Below, one piece after another: positions 42,905 through 51,364 of a stretch of DNA of 64,000 nt. Where the stretch lies: contig NZ_JNYY01000008.1 of NCBI RefSeq assembly GCF_000716785.1, forward strand, positions 1 through 64,000. Direction: 5' to 3'. Position 1 is the first letter of the stretch. Every line of letters begins with the position of its first letter. The stretch is from Amycolatopsis vancoresmycina (GTDB taxonomy: Bacteria > Actinomycetota > Actinomycetes > Mycobacteriales > Pseudonocardiaceae). Under the pieces are notes generated by a model. The model was not told where the DNA came from. It saw nothing but the letters and a program-made list of their open reading frames with translations, and ran no database searches. The position numbers and the translations under genes are program-made.

Positions 42905-43741
42905 TCACGCGGATACGCCAACGCCCTTCAGCTTCGCCAGTTCCGCGTCGACGTCGTAGTCCGGCGCCGGGAACGCCGGCTTCAGGTCGGCGAGGGTCTC
43001 GATCAGCAGCTCGGCGACGGCCCAGTTGCGGTACCACTTGTGGTCGGCGGGCACCGCGTACCAGGGCGGCGTCTTGGCGAAGATGTCGGCGTAGGCCTCC
43101 TGGTAGGCGGGCCAGTGCGACCGCGCCTCCAGGTCGCCCGGGTTGTACTTCCAGCGCTTTTCGGGGGTGACGAGCCGGGCCTTCAGCCGCTTGAGCTGCT
43201 CCTCCGGCGAGATGTGCAGGAACACCTTGAGCACGGTCGTGCCCGCGTCGGCCAGCTCCTGTTCGAACGCGGTGATCTCGGCGTAGCGGCGCCGCCGCTC
43301 GGCCGCGGTGAGCAGGCCGGAGACGCGCGGGACGAGGATGTCTTCGTAGTGCGAGCGGTCGAAGACGCCGATCCGGCCGGGCGCGGGCAGCTGCTTGCGG
43401 ATCCGCCACAGGTAGTGGTGGCGCCGCTCGGCCGCGGTCGGCTTCTTGAACGCGGCGTACCGGACGCCCATCGGGTTGACCAGGCCGAGCACGTGCGAGA
43501 CCGTGCCGCCCTTGCCGGAGGTGTCCATGCCCTGCAGCACGAGCAGGACACTGCGGGTACCGCCGGCAACACCCTCGGCGTAGAGCGCCTCCTGCAGCGC
43601 GGACAGCCGTTCGCCGGCGCTCTCGAGCCGTTCGAGGGCCTTGGCTTTCTTGCCGGGCCCGACCGGGGTCGAGCCCGGGTCCGGCAGGTCGCCACCGACG
43701 CGCAGCGCGTCCCGGACCCGGCTTCCGTCGTTCTTGGCCAT
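42905..43741 (-). CDS. ppk2: Polyphosphate kinase 2 family protein
   Basis: 278 residues, single PPK2 domain. Walker A is LVLQGMDTSGKGGTVSHVLG, Walker B region is IGVFDRSHYEDILVPRV (DRS motif), and the lid residues lie in RLVTPEKRWKYNPGDLEAR. PADHKWYRNWAVAELL is conserved. It transfers phosphate between polyphosphate and nucleotides; whether AMP or ADP is preferred cannot be decided here. It is the first gene of a unit continuing into the S9 peptidase and LLM oxidoreductase. Confidence 0.92.
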   Translation of the reverse strand: MAKNDGSRVRDALRVGGDLPDPGSTPVGPGKKAKALERLESAGERLSALQEALYAEGVAGGTRSVLLVLQGMDTSGKGGTVSHVLGLVNPMGVRYAAFKKPTAAERRHHYLWRIRKQLPAPGRIGVFDRSHYEDILVPRVSGLLTAAERRRRYAEITAFEQELADAGTTVLKVFLHISPEEQLKRLKARLVTPEKRWKYNPGDLEARSHWPAYQEAYADIFAKTPPWYAVPADHKWYRNWAVAELLIETLADLKPAFPAPDYDVDAELAKLKGVGVSA

Positions 43742-43758
43742 CCGCCGAAACTACCCGT

Positions 43759-44229
43759 TCAGGCGGCGGCTTTCTCGGCGAAGAGGCCCAGCAGGGCGCC
43801 GTGGCCGCCGTCACCGGACACGCCTTCGCGGACTTTCGCGCCCGTCTCGCCGTGCCGTTCGAAGCCGCGGTGCTCCAGCTCGACGCGGGTGCTGCGCGGC
43901 CCCTCCTCGATGAACCGGACCTCGATTTCGCTCGCGAACGCCGGGTCCGGGTTGATCCGCCAGTCGCCGTCGATCCGCCAGGACAGGACCACCCGGGCGG
44001 GTGGTTCCCAGACCAGCACCTCGCCCCACTGGCACTCGGCGCCGTCCACGGTCTTCTCGTACCAGCGGCCGCCCGGCTTCGGCTCGAGGACGGCTTCGGC
44101 GAGGTCCGCGTCGCCCAGGTGGTGCTGCCGCGGCCACCAGCTGTCGAACGCCTCGGTGTAGGTCTTGAACGCGTGCTCGCGCGAGCAGGCGACGGTGATG
44201 CTCTTGCGGATCGGTTCCAGGGTGCTCAC
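43759..44229 (-). CDS. SRPBCC / AHSA1-type START-like protein
   Basis: 156 residues. IRKSITVACSREHAFKTYTE, FDSWWPRQHHLGDA, GGRWYEKTVDGAECQWGEVL and RVVLSWRIDGDWR match the activator-of-Hsp90 / SRPBCC group, which binds hydrophobic ligands in a deep cavity. It is encoded immediately after an ArsR regulator with a GTGA overlap at 44226-44229, the very common ArsR-SRPBCC pairing in actinomycetes. Function beyond ligand binding is unknown. Confidence 0.88.
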   Translation of the reverse strand: MSTLEPIRKSITVACSREHAFKTYTEAFDSWWPRQHHLGDADLAEAVLEPKPGGRWYEKTVDGAECQWGEVLVWEPPARVVLSWRIDGDWRINPDPAFASEIEVRFIEEGPRSTRVELEHRGFERHGETGAKVREGVSGDGGHGALLGLFAEKAAA

Positions 44230-44546
44230 GACTGCTCCTCCTCGGTGGATTCCGCCAGGTCGGCGAAGGACTTCAGCGCGTCCGACCACATCCCGTCGAG
44301 GTAGGCGCGCAGCGCGGCGATCCCGGCCGGTTCGAGCCGGTAGAGCCGCTTGGTGCCGGCGGCCCGATCGGTGACCAGCCCGGCCTCCTTGAGCACCTTG
44401 AGGTGCTGGGACACGGCCGGGCGGCTGATCGGCAGGTCCGCGGCCAGCTCGCCCACCGCGCGCGGCCCGTCCCGCAGCGCTTCGAAGATCGCGCGGCGCG
44501 AAGGGTCGGCGAGGGCGGCCAGCTGATCGCTTCCGTAAGTCGCCAC
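44226..44546 (-). CDS. ArsR family transcriptional regulator
   Basis: 106 residues. QLAALADPSRRAIFEALRDG, then RAVGELAADLPISRPAVSQH and LKVLKEAGLVTDRAAGTKRL form the winged helix-turn-helix. No Cys metal-sensing motif (CVC) is present, so metals are unlikely to be the signal. GTG at 44546 starts the gene; the palindrome at 44551-44568 lies directly upstream, so it probably represses itself and the SRPBCC gene. Confidence 0.9.
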   Translation of the reverse strand: MATYGSDQLAALADPSRRAIFEALRDGPRAVGELAADLPISRPAVSQHLKVLKEAGLVTDRAAGTKRLYRLEPAGIAALRAYLDGMWSDALKSFADLAESTEEEQS

Positions 44547-44550
44547 GAAC

Positions 44551-44568
44551 GGTAAGTTACGACTTACC
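44551..44568. promoter_or_regulatory. ArsR operator candidate
   Basis: GGTAAGT (44551-44557) and ACTTACC (44562-44568) are exact 7-bp inverted arms with a 4-base spacer, beginning 5 bases upstream of the arsR start. AT-rich imperfect palindromes of this size are typical ArsR sites. A half-site CGTAAGTCG recurs inside the gene start (about 44534). Confidence 0.65.
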
Positions 44569-44690
44569 AATGGCTTCGTCAACGGCTGCGCACTGTTTCG
44601 CGGGTGTGAACGGGATATTGCGCAACGAACAACGGGTGAAAGCAACGATTCCCGGCTGAACTCTGCGTGTTCTGCCTCTAACCTGAACGT

Positions 44691-45923
44691 ATGACGACGT
44701 TCGCCGGCCGGGAGACCGCCGCCCCCACCGCCGCGAGCTTCATCGAGCTCGACGAGCAATGGAGCACGCACAACTACCACCCGCTGCCCGTCGTGATCGC
44801 CGAAGCCTCCGGTGCCTCGGTGACCGACGTCGAGGGCAAGTCCTACCTCGACTTCCTGTCCGGCTACTCGGCCCTGAACTTCGGCCACCGCCACCCGGAC
44901 CTGATCGCCGCCGCCGTCGCCCAGCTCGGGCGCGTCACGCTGACGTCGCGGGCGTTCCACCACGACCAGCTGGGGCTGTTCTGCCACGAGCTGGCCGAGC
45001 TGACCGGCACCGAGCTGGTGCTGCCGATGAACTCCGGCGCCGAGGCCGTCGAGTCCGCGGTCAAGGTGGCCCGCAAGTGGGCGCACCGGGTCAAGGGCGT
45101 GCCGGACGGCACCGCGGAGATCATCGTCGCCGGCTCGAACTTCCACGGCCGGACCACGACGATCGTGTCGTTCTCCACCGACGAGACCGCCCGCGCCGAC
45201 TTCGGCCCGTTCACCCCCGGCTTCGTCACGGTGAAGTACGGCGACGCGGCCGCGCTGCGCGACGCGATCACCCCGCGCACGGCCGCGGTGCTGCTGGAGC
45301 CGGTGCAGGGCGAGGCCGGCGTCATCGTGCCGCCGGAGGGCTACTTCGCCGACGTCCGGCAGGCCTGCGACGAGCACGGCGTGCTGCTGATCGCCGACGA
45401 GATCCAGTCCGGCCTGGCCCGCACCGGCACGGTGCTGGCGCTGGACCACGAGGGCGTCCGCGCCGACGTCTACACGCTCGGCAAGGCCCTCGGCGGCGGC
45501 ATCCTGCCGGTGTCCGCGGTGGTCGGCCGCCGCGACGTGCTGGGCGTGCTGAAGCCGGGTGAGCACGGCTCGACCTTCGGCGGCAACCCGCTCGCCTGCG
45601 CGGTCGGGCGGGCCGTCGTCAAGCTGCTGAAGACCGGCGAGTTCCAGCAGCGGTCGGCGGAGCTGGGTGCCCACCTGCACTCGCGCCTGAACGCGCTGAT
45701 CGGCACCGGCCTGTCCGAGGTCCGCGGCCGCGGGCTGTGGGCGGGCATCGACATCGCGCCGGGCGGTCCGTCCGGGCGCGAGGCGTCGGTGGCGCTGTCC
45801 GCGCGGGGCGTGCTCTGCAAGGAGACGCACGAGCGCACGCTGCGCGTGGCGCCGCCACTGGTGATCACCCGCGAGGAGCTGGACCGCGGCATCGACGCGA
45901 TCGCCGAGGTCATCCGCCCCTGA
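44691..45923 (+). CDS. rocD: Ornithine--oxo-acid transaminase
   Basis: 410 residues, class III aminotransferase. NYHPLPVVIAEASGASVTDV and FLSGYSALNFGHRHPDL are ornithine-aminotransferase-like. The PLP-site segments are LLIADEIQSGLARTGTVLAL (Asp) and VYTLGKALGGGILPVSAVVG (Schiff-base Lys). GEHGSTFGGNPLACAV completes the active site. It converts ornithine to glutamate-5-semialdehyde, feeding proline and glutamate metabolism. Single gene with its own terminator at 45929-45972; the 144 bases upstream are shared with the divergent arsR. Confidence 0.94.
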   Translation: MTTFAGRETAAPTAASFIELDEQWSTHNYHPLPVVIAEASGASVTDVEGKSYLDFLSGYSALNFGHRHPDLIAAAVAQLGRVTLTSRAFHHDQLGLFCHELAELTGTELVLPMNSGAEAVESAVKVARKWAHRVKGVPDGTAEIIVAGSNFHGRTTTIVSFSTDETARADFGPFTPGFVTVKYGDAAALRDAITPRTAAVLLEPVQGEAGVIVPPEGYFADVRQACDEHGVLLIADEIQSGLARTGTVLALDHEGVRADVYTLGKALGGGILPVSAVVGRRDVLGVLKPGEHGSTFGGNPLACAVGRAVVKLLKTGEFQQRSAELGAHLHSRLNALIGTGLSEVRGRGLWAGIDIAPGGPSGREASVALSARGVLCKETHERTLRVAPPLVITREELDRGIDAIAEVIRP

Positions 45924-45928
45924 AACCA

Positions 45929-45972
45929 CCCGGACGCCGCCGGGTGAGCCTCCCGCCCCGGCGGCGTCCGGG
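45929..45972 (+). terminator. 16-bp hairpin terminator of rocD
   Basis: CCCGGACGCCGCCGGG (45929-45944) is the exact reverse complement of 45957-45972, with a 12-base loop, starting 6 bases after the stop. Confidence 0.75.
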
Positions 45973-45973
45973 A

Positions 45974-46000
45974 GCACAACGTCCCCTTCGGACGTTGTGC
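45974..46000. repeat. Second hairpin adjoining the rocD terminator
   Basis: GCACAACGTCC (45974-45984) pairs with GGACGTTGTGC (45990-46000), loop CCTTC. It begins one base after the rocD terminator and ends 5 bases before the DUF2252 ATG, so it may fold in that mRNA's leader or be an operator. Confidence 0.55.
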
Positions 46001-46005
46001 CCGGT

Positions 46006-47355
46006 ATGGGATCAGGGGAACGCCCGCTCGTGGGCACCGAAAGCGTCACCCCCGCCGAGCTGTACGAACAGGGGAAACGGCTCCGGGATAAAACACCGGT
46101 CACGGCACACGACCACCAGGCGGCCGCCGAAGACCGGCCGTCGCCGCGGGACTACTTCGAGGCCAGCAACGCCGGACGGCTGCCGGAGCTCGTCGAACTG
46201 CGGCGCGAGCGCATGCTGGCCTCGCCGTTCACCTTCTTCCGCGGCGCCGCCGGGCTGATGGGCGCCGACCTCGCCGGGACGCCGGACGCCGGGCTGACCG
46301 CCCAGCTCTGCGGCGACGCGCACGCGGCGAACTTCGGGCTCTACGGCACACCCGAGGGCAAGATCGTGATGGACATCAACGACTTCGACGAGACCGTGCC
46401 GGGCCCGTGGGAGTGGGACCTCAAGCGGCTCGCCGCCAGCCTCGTGCTCGCCGGGCGCGAAGGCGGCATCGGGGAGTCCGGCTGCCGCGAGGCCGCCGAA
46501 GACGCCGTGAAGTCCTACCGCCGGACCACCCGCGCGCTGGCCGAGCTGCCGTTCCTGCGGAGCTGGAACGCGCTGCCGGACTCCTCCGTGCTGTCGAAGG
46601 CGCGCGCCGACGAGCTGATCGACGACTTCGCCGACGCCGCCGAGAAGGCCCGCAAGAACACCAGCGCGAAGGTCGCGGCGAAGTGGACCGAGCACGTCGA
46701 CGACCACGAGACCGGGCTGGCGCGCCACCGGTTCGTCGAAGACCCGCCCGTGCTGACCCACGTCGACGCGGCAACCGCCGACGCCGTGGCCGCCGGCCTG
46801 GTGTCCTATGTGGACACCCTGCGCGAGTCGAGGCGCACGCTGATCGCGCGGTACCGGCTCGCCGACGTCGCCTTCCGCGTCGTCGGCACGGGCAGCGTCG
46901 GCCTGCGCAGCTACGTCGCCCTGCTGCACGGCAACGACGACGAAGACCTGGTGCTGCAGGTGAAACAGGCGCAGCGGCCCGCGCTGGCGCCGTACCTGGA
47001 CCTGCCGCCGGCGGCGCACGAAGGGCAGCGGATCGTCGACGGCGCCCGGCTGGTCCAGGCCGAAACCGACATCCTCCTCGGCTGGACCACGATCGGCGGC
47101 GTGCCGTTCATCGTCCGGCAGTTCCGGAACCTCAAGGGCGACATCGACCCGGCGGCGCTGGAGAAGGACCACCTCGACGACTACGGCCGGCTGGCCGGGG
47201 CGCTGCTCGCCCGCGCGCACGCGCGTTCCCTGCACCCGAAGCTGCTTTCGGGCTACTTCGCCGACGACTCCGAGCTCGACGAAGCGATGGGTGCGTTCGC
47301 CGTGCGCTACGCCGACCGGACGGAAGCCGACCACGCCGCCTTCTCGGGGACCTGA
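46006..47355 (+). CDS. DUF2252 domain-containing protein
   Basis: 449 residues. LVELRRERMLASPFTFFRGA, GDAHAANFGLYGTPEGKIVM and DINDFDETVPGPWEWDLKRL are the conserved DUF2252 core, which has a kinase-like fold with HxxN and DxD-type residues (GDAHAANFG, DINDFDE). The substrate and activity of the family are not established. ATG at 46006 is used; GTG at 45997 is in frame. A strong hairpin almost touches the start codon and no Shine-Dalgarno is apparent, suggesting leaderless or hairpin-modulated translation. Confidence 0.88.
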   Translation: MGSGERPLVGTESVTPAELYEQGKRLRDKTPVTAHDHQAAAEDRPSPRDYFEASNAGRLPELVELRRERMLASPFTFFRGAAGLMGADLAGTPDAGLTAQLCGDAHAANFGLYGTPEGKIVMDINDFDETVPGPWEWDLKRLAASLVLAGREGGIGESGCREAAEDAVKSYRRTTRALAELPFLRSWNALPDSSVLSKARADELIDDFADAAEKARKNTSAKVAAKWTEHVDDHETGLARHRFVEDPPVLTHVDAATADAVAAGLVSYVDTLRESRRTLIARYRLADVAFRVVGTGSVGLRSYVALLHGNDDEDLVLQVKQAQRPALAPYLDLPPAAHEGQRIVDGARLVQAETDILLGWTTIGGVPFIVRQFRNLKGDIDPAALEKDHLDDYGRLAGALLARAHARSLHPKLLSGYFADDSELDEAMGAFAVRYADRTEADHAAFSGT

Positions 47356-47374
47356 CCGGACAGGTTGCCGGTCA
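47353..47374 (+). terminator. Weak hairpin overlapping the DUF2252 stop
   Basis: TGACCGG (47353-47359, containing the TGA stop) pairs with CCGGTCA (47368-47374). Confidence 0.35.
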
Positions 47375-47439
47375 ACCCTGGAGAACGACTTCCCGGCCGT
47401 GCTAGACGTTCGTGAACGGGTGACGGCGAGGGAGGCGGC

Positions 47440-48738
47440 GTGGCGGACATCGGGCGGCGGTCGGTACTCACGGGTGTGGTCGCGACGGCGCTGGCGGCCA
47501 CCGCGGCACCCGCGTTCGCGGCGCCCCGGCGGCGGGCGTTCCGGCTGGGCGTCAACTACACGCCGTCGACGCGGTGGTTCCACATGTGGGAAGACTGGCG
47601 CGAGGACGACCTGCGCCGCGACCTGCACGACATCGCCGAGCTGGGGCTCGACCACATCCGGATCATGCTGCTGTGGTCGGCCTTCCAGCCCGAACCGCAC
47701 CTGGTGAGCGGCGAGAAGCTCGACCGGCTGCACCGGTTCCTCGACCTCGCCGGCGCGGCCGGGCTGGACGTCGAGGTGACGGTGTTCAACGGCCACATCT
47801 CGGCCCGCTACTGGACGCCGAACTGGCTGCAGCCGACGCCGAAGCCGGTCAACTGGTTCACCGACCCGGCCGCCCTCGATGCGCAGCGCGCGCTCCTGGC
47901 GGCCCTCGCCGGGCGGATCGGCACGCACCCGCGGTTCCTCGGCTTCGACCTGTCGAACGAGCCGTACTACTACTGGGACTCCTACGCCGGCCTCTTCGTC
48001 ACCCAGGCGCAGGCGGACGCGTGGGCCCGCACGCTCTGCGCCACCGCCGAGGAGGTGGCCCCCGGCAAGGCGCACACGGTCGGGTGCGACCGGGCGCCGT
48101 GGGACAACGGCACCTACTTCACCCGCGCCGGGCTGGCGGACGCGGGCAACGTGGTGGCGATCCACCCGTGGACGTCGTTCTTCGGCACGCTGAAGACGGA
48201 CCCGCTCGCCGCGTTCGCCACCCACAACGCGGAACGCCTGATCCAGGTGGCCCAGGCGTACGCGACGGACCCGGCCCGCCGCGTCTGGATCCAGGAGGAC
48301 GGCGCGGCGCCGTCGATCCACTTCAGCGACGCGACGCGCCCCCAGTACGGCGAGTGGCTGTCCCGCTCGATCCGCAACGCGGCGTCCTGCGCCCACACGC
48401 TCGGCTTCACGTGGTGGTGCTCCCACGACGTGAACCCGGCCCTGGTGCCGAACCTGAACCCGCTGGAGTACGACCTGGGGCTGTACACGAACGACCGCAA
48501 GCTGAAGCCCGCGGGCCAGGCGCTGAAGAACCTGGTGGCGGAGTTCGACCGGACACCCCCGGCCCCGGCCCCGCGCACGACGGCGATCGTGGGCCCGGAC
48601 CTGATCCCGACGGCGGGCAGCGACCGGTTCTTCAAGCTGGCGGCCGAGGGCAGGCGGGTGGCGTTCGTGCTGCAGAGCCGCGCCGCGGACACGGCTTACT
48701 TGAGACAGCGCGGTATCACCGAGCTCATCCAGCCGTGA
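47440..48738 (+). CDS. Tat-exported cellulase-like glycoside hydrolase (GH5-type fold)
   Basis: 432 residues. N-terminal Tat-like signal: GRRSVLTGVVATALAA and APAFA, cleavage near residue 28. The mature part is a TIM-barrel hydrolase: FDLSNEPYYYW supplies the acid/base Glu (NEP motif) and VWIQEDGA the probable nucleophile Glu. DHIRIMLLWSAFQPEP and VVAIHPWTSFFG are other barrel strands. The substrate (beta-mannan, glucan or other) cannot be told. The start is GTG at 47440 after GGGAGGCGGC. Its 3' end overlaps the convergent oxidase gene by 14 bases. Confidence 0.85.
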   Translation: MADIGRRSVLTGVVATALAATAAPAFAAPRRRAFRLGVNYTPSTRWFHMWEDWREDDLRRDLHDIAELGLDHIRIMLLWSAFQPEPHLVSGEKLDRLHRFLDLAGAAGLDVEVTVFNGHISARYWTPNWLQPTPKPVNWFTDPAALDAQRALLAALAGRIGTHPRFLGFDLSNEPYYYWDSYAGLFVTQAQADAWARTLCATAEEVAPGKAHTVGCDRAPWDNGTYFTRAGLADAGNVVAIHPWTSFFGTLKTDPLAAFATHNAERLIQVAQAYATDPARRVWIQEDGAAPSIHFSDATRPQYGEWLSRSIRNAASCAHTLGFTWWCSHDVNPALVPNLNPLEYDLGLYTNDRKLKPAGQALKNLVAEFDRTPPAPAPRTTAIVGPDLIPTAGSDRFFKLAAEGRRVAFVLQSRAADTAYLRQRGITELIQP

Positions 48739-49609
48739 CGAGCGCGGCGACGTCCGCCGCGCAGCCCCAGGCCAGGGTGATGCCCGCTCCCCCGTGCCCG
48801 TAGCAGTGCACCACGCCGGCCTCCCGCTCCAGCCGCACCGACTGCCGGAACGGGCGCAGTCCCACCAGCGACCGCAGCACCTGCGCGTCCGCCAGCCGCG
48901 GCTCCAGCTCGCGGCAGCGGCGCAGGATGTCCGCCGTCACGCCCGGGTTCGGGTCCGTGTCGCCGCGGCCCGGCTCCTCGGTGCCGCCGCACACCACGTG
49001 GGTGCCGTGGGGGATCACGTACGCCACGCCCGGGCCCGTCTCGTCGACCACGAACTCCGCCAGGCCCGGGTCGGCCACGTGCACCACCTGGCCGCCGACC
49101 GGGACCATCGAGCCGTCGCCGGCCAGCGGGCCCGCGCCGAGGCCCGCCGCGTTGACCACCACGTCCGCGCCGAGCCCCGACAACGACGTCAGGGCCCGGT
49201 ACTCGACCTGCACGCCCAGTGCGCGCACGCCGGCGAGCAGCCAGCCCAGGTACACCGGCGTGTCGACCACCGCCGTCGTGAACTCCACGCGGTCGCCGTC
49301 GCGGGCCGCGTGGCCGACCGCCGGGAGCCACGGCGGGTCCGGCTCGCCCGCCGCCAGCAGGACACGGCCGCGGCGGAACCGCACGCCCGGGGCGTCCTGC
49401 CCGCGGAAGACCTCGATGCTCGCCGCGGTCCAGCGCACGAGCCGCTCGTCCGCGCTCCGGCCCGGCGGGTACAGCACCCCGCCGGCGACCGCCGACGTCG
49501 TCTCTCGCGGCGGGGCCGCCGCCACCACGGTGACGTCGTGGCCCGCTTCCGCCAGCCGGTACGCGCTGCTCAGCCCGACGATCCCGGCGCCGGCGACTGT
49601 GACCCGCAT
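48725..49609 (-). CDS. D-amino acid oxidase family FAD-dependent oxidoreductase
   Basis: 294 residues. The FAD-binding motif VTVAGAGIVGLSSAYRLAEA is at the N-terminus. The DAAO segments are TTSAVAGGVLYPPG, ADVVVNAAGLGAG, MVPVGGQVVHVADPG, and the C-terminal CYGHGGAGITLAWGCA with the conserved Gly-rich loop. The arrangement fits D-amino acid or D-aspartate oxidases, forming an imino acid and hydrogen peroxide. The substrate is not determined. ATG at 49609 is preceded by GGGAGGAGCGG. Confidence 0.88.
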   Translation of the reverse strand: MRVTVAGAGIVGLSSAYRLAEAGHDVTVVAAAPPRETTSAVAGGVLYPPGRSADERLVRWTAASIEVFRGQDAPGVRFRRGRVLLAAGEPDPPWLPAVGHAARDGDRVEFTTAVVDTPVYLGWLLAGVRALGVQVEYRALTSLSGLGADVVVNAAGLGAGPLAGDGSMVPVGGQVVHVADPGLAEFVVDETGPGVAYVIPHGTHVVCGGTEEPGRGDTDPNPGVTADILRRCRELEPRLADAQVLRSLVGLRPFRQSVRLEREAGVVHCYGHGGAGITLAWGCAADVAALVTAG

Positions 49610-49693
49610 CCGCTCCTCCCGAGGTCGCTCCCTCGCATGGTGACGCACCGGCGGCGCCCGGCGGGCCGCGGGGGCCCGGCTACCCTCGCGCGG

Positions 49694-50251
49694 GTGAGGA
49701 CGATCGCCGCGGTCTGCGGGCTGTTCGCGCTGCTGCTGGGCCTGCCGTTCGCCGGCGGGACCACACCCGGCGCGCTCGACGACGCCGCCGCCCGGGCCGT
49801 GGCGCCGCTGAGCCCCGGTGTGCTGCGGGCGCTGGTGTTCCCGACCGAGCCGTGCGTCGTGGTCGCGCTGGCCCTGCTCGCGGTCGTCCTGTGCCTGCGC
49901 GCCGGACGGCGGCGGGAGGCCGCGCTCGCCGTCGCCGTGCCGGTGCTGGCCATCCTCCTGACGGCGTTCCTGCTGAAGCCGCTGTACGACCGGTGGAAGA
50001 ACGGCACCCTCGTCTACCCCAGCGGCCACACGGTGAGCCTGGTCGCGGTGCTGACCGTGCTCGTCCTGGTCACGCGCCGGGTCGTCGTGGCCGTGCTGGC
50101 CGCGGTGGCGCTGCTCGCCGCGGCGGCCGGGCTCGTCGGCCTGGGCTACCACTACCTCACCGACGTCGCCGGCGGGACGCTGTGGGCCGTCGCGGTCGTG
50201 CTGGTCAGCTGGCCGGCGCGGCGTCACGGGCCAGCGCGGTCAGCCGGCTGA
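49694..50251 (+). CDS. PAP2 family phosphatase (membrane)
   Basis: 185 residues with about five membrane segments. The PAP2 motifs are partly conserved: the first (K-x6-RP) appears as KPLYDRWKNG, the second is VYPSGHTVS (PSGH), the third GYHYLTDVAGG keeps the catalytic His and Asp. It likely dephosphorylates a lipid phosphate such as phosphatidate or undecaprenyl pyrophosphate; which one is unknown. GTG at 49694 directly precedes the first helix. The 3' end overlaps convergent zapE by 47 bases. Confidence 0.82.
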   Translation: MRTIAAVCGLFALLLGLPFAGGTTPGALDDAAARAVAPLSPGVLRALVFPTEPCVVVALALLAVVLCLRAGRRREAALAVAVPVLAILLTAFLLKPLYDRWKNGTLVYPSGHTVSLVAVLTVLVLVTRRVVVAVLAAVALLAAAAGLVGLGYHYLTDVAGGTLWAVAVVLVSWPARRHGPARSAG

Positions 50252-51224
50252 CCGCGCGGAGGTACTTCTTGCGGTAGCCGCCGTTCACCATCTCCTCGGT
50301 GAACAGCGACGGCAGCGGCTCGCCCGACACCACCAGCGGGATGGCCCGGTCGTAGAGCCGGTCGGCGAAGGCGACCAGCCGCAGGCCCACGTTCTGGTCC
50401 GGCGCCGGGTGGATGCCGCGCAGGTGCACGCGGGTGACGCCGTCGAGCAGCCGCCCGTAGCGCGAGGGGTGCAGCTGGGCGAGGTGGGCGCACAGCGCGT
50501 CGAAATCGTCCACTGTGGACCCGTCGTGCGCGGCGGCCGACGCCTCCAGCTCCGCCTCCGGCACCGGCGGCGGCGCGTCCGGCAGGCCGCGGTGGCGGTA
50601 GTCCGGGCCGTCGACGCGGACCACGCCGAAGCGGGCCGACAGCGTCTGGATCTCGCGCAGGAAGTCCTCGGCGGCGAACCGGCCCTCCCCCAGCTTCTCC
50701 GGCAGCGTGTTCGACGTCGCCGCGACGAACACCCCGGCGTCCATCAGCTCCTGCAGCAGCCGGGTGACGAGCGTGGTGTCGCCCGGGTCGTCGAGCTCGA
50801 ACTCGTCGATGGCCAGGATCCGGTGCTCCGACAGCCGCCGCACGGCCTCGGCGAAACCCAGCGCCCCGACCAGGTGGGTCAGCTCGACGAACGTGCCATA
50901 GGCCTTGGGCGACGGCGCCGCGTGCCACGTCGAAGCCAGCAGGTGGGTCTTGCCGACGCCGAACCCGCCGTCGAGGTAGAGCCCCTTCGGCCCGGACGGC
51001 TCCGGCGACCCGCCGAACAGCTTGAAGCGCTTCTTCTCCTTGCGCGCGCCCACCTTCTCCGCGAACGCCGAGCACGCTTCGACCGCGGCGGCCTGGCTGG
51101 GCTCGTCGGGATTCGGCAGGTAGGTCCCGAACCGGACGGCGTCGAAGCGCGGCGGCGGCACCAAAGCGCCGATCAGCTCGTCGGCGGACAGCTCGGGGCG
51201 GCGATCGGTCAGGTGCGCGGGCAT
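50205..51224 (-). CDS. zapE: Cell division protein ZapE (AFG1-like ATPase)
   Basis: 339 residues. Walker A is YLDGGFGVGKTHLLA, Walker B ILAIDEFELDDPGDT, and VFVAATSNTLPEKLGEGRFA is the sensor region. ARRPP-type N-terminus and KKYLRAVSRLTAL C-terminus are usual for the family. In E. coli ZapE associates with FtsZ rings under stress; mitochondrial homologs act in protein quality control. ATG at 51224 is the first start after non-conserved sequence. It carries one perfect GTCCACWGTGGAC palindrome. Confidence 0.9.
   Translation of the reverse strand: MPAHLTDRRPELSADELIGALVPPPRFDAVRFGTYLPNPDEPSQAAAVEACSAFAEKVGARKEKKRFKLFGGSPEPSGPKGLYLDGGFGVGKTHLLASTWHAAPSPKAYGTFVELTHLVGALGFAEAVRRLSEHRILAIDEFELDDPGDTTLVTRLLQELMDAGVFVAATSNTLPEKLGEGRFAAEDFLREIQTLSARFGVVRVDGPDYRHRGLPDAPPPVPEAELEASAAAHDGSTVDDFDALCAHLAQLHPSRYGRLLDGVTRVHLRGIHPAPDQNVGLRLVAFADRLYDRAIPLVVSGEPLPSLFTEEMVNGGYRKKYLRAVSRLTALARDAAPAS
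50508..50520 (-). repeat. GTCCACWGTGGAC palindrome inside zapE
   Basis: In frame as Ser-Thr-Val-Asp in HDGSTVDDFDA, using TCC-ACA-GTG-GAC. Confidence 0.8.
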
Positions 51225-51262
51225 GAACAAAGAGACTATGACCTGCCAACGCAACCACACGC

Positions 51263-51310
51263 GGGGGTCCTGGGGCTTGCCCCCGGCGGGGGTCTGGGGG
51301 CTCGGCCCCC
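51263..51310. repeat. Two tandem GC-rich palindromic repeat units
   Basis: The units at 51263-51284 and 51288-51310 both start GGGGGTC and contain a GGGGC...GCCCC hairpin core. They occupy most of the 140-base gap between divergent zapE and the RibD-type gene, leaving little room for a promoter. Similar G-run/C-run repeats are common between genes in actinomycetes. Confidence 0.5.
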
Positions 51311-51364
51311 AGGAGACACAGTCCCCGGTAGAGACGTGATTCACGCTCGTGCTGGGATGATCGG

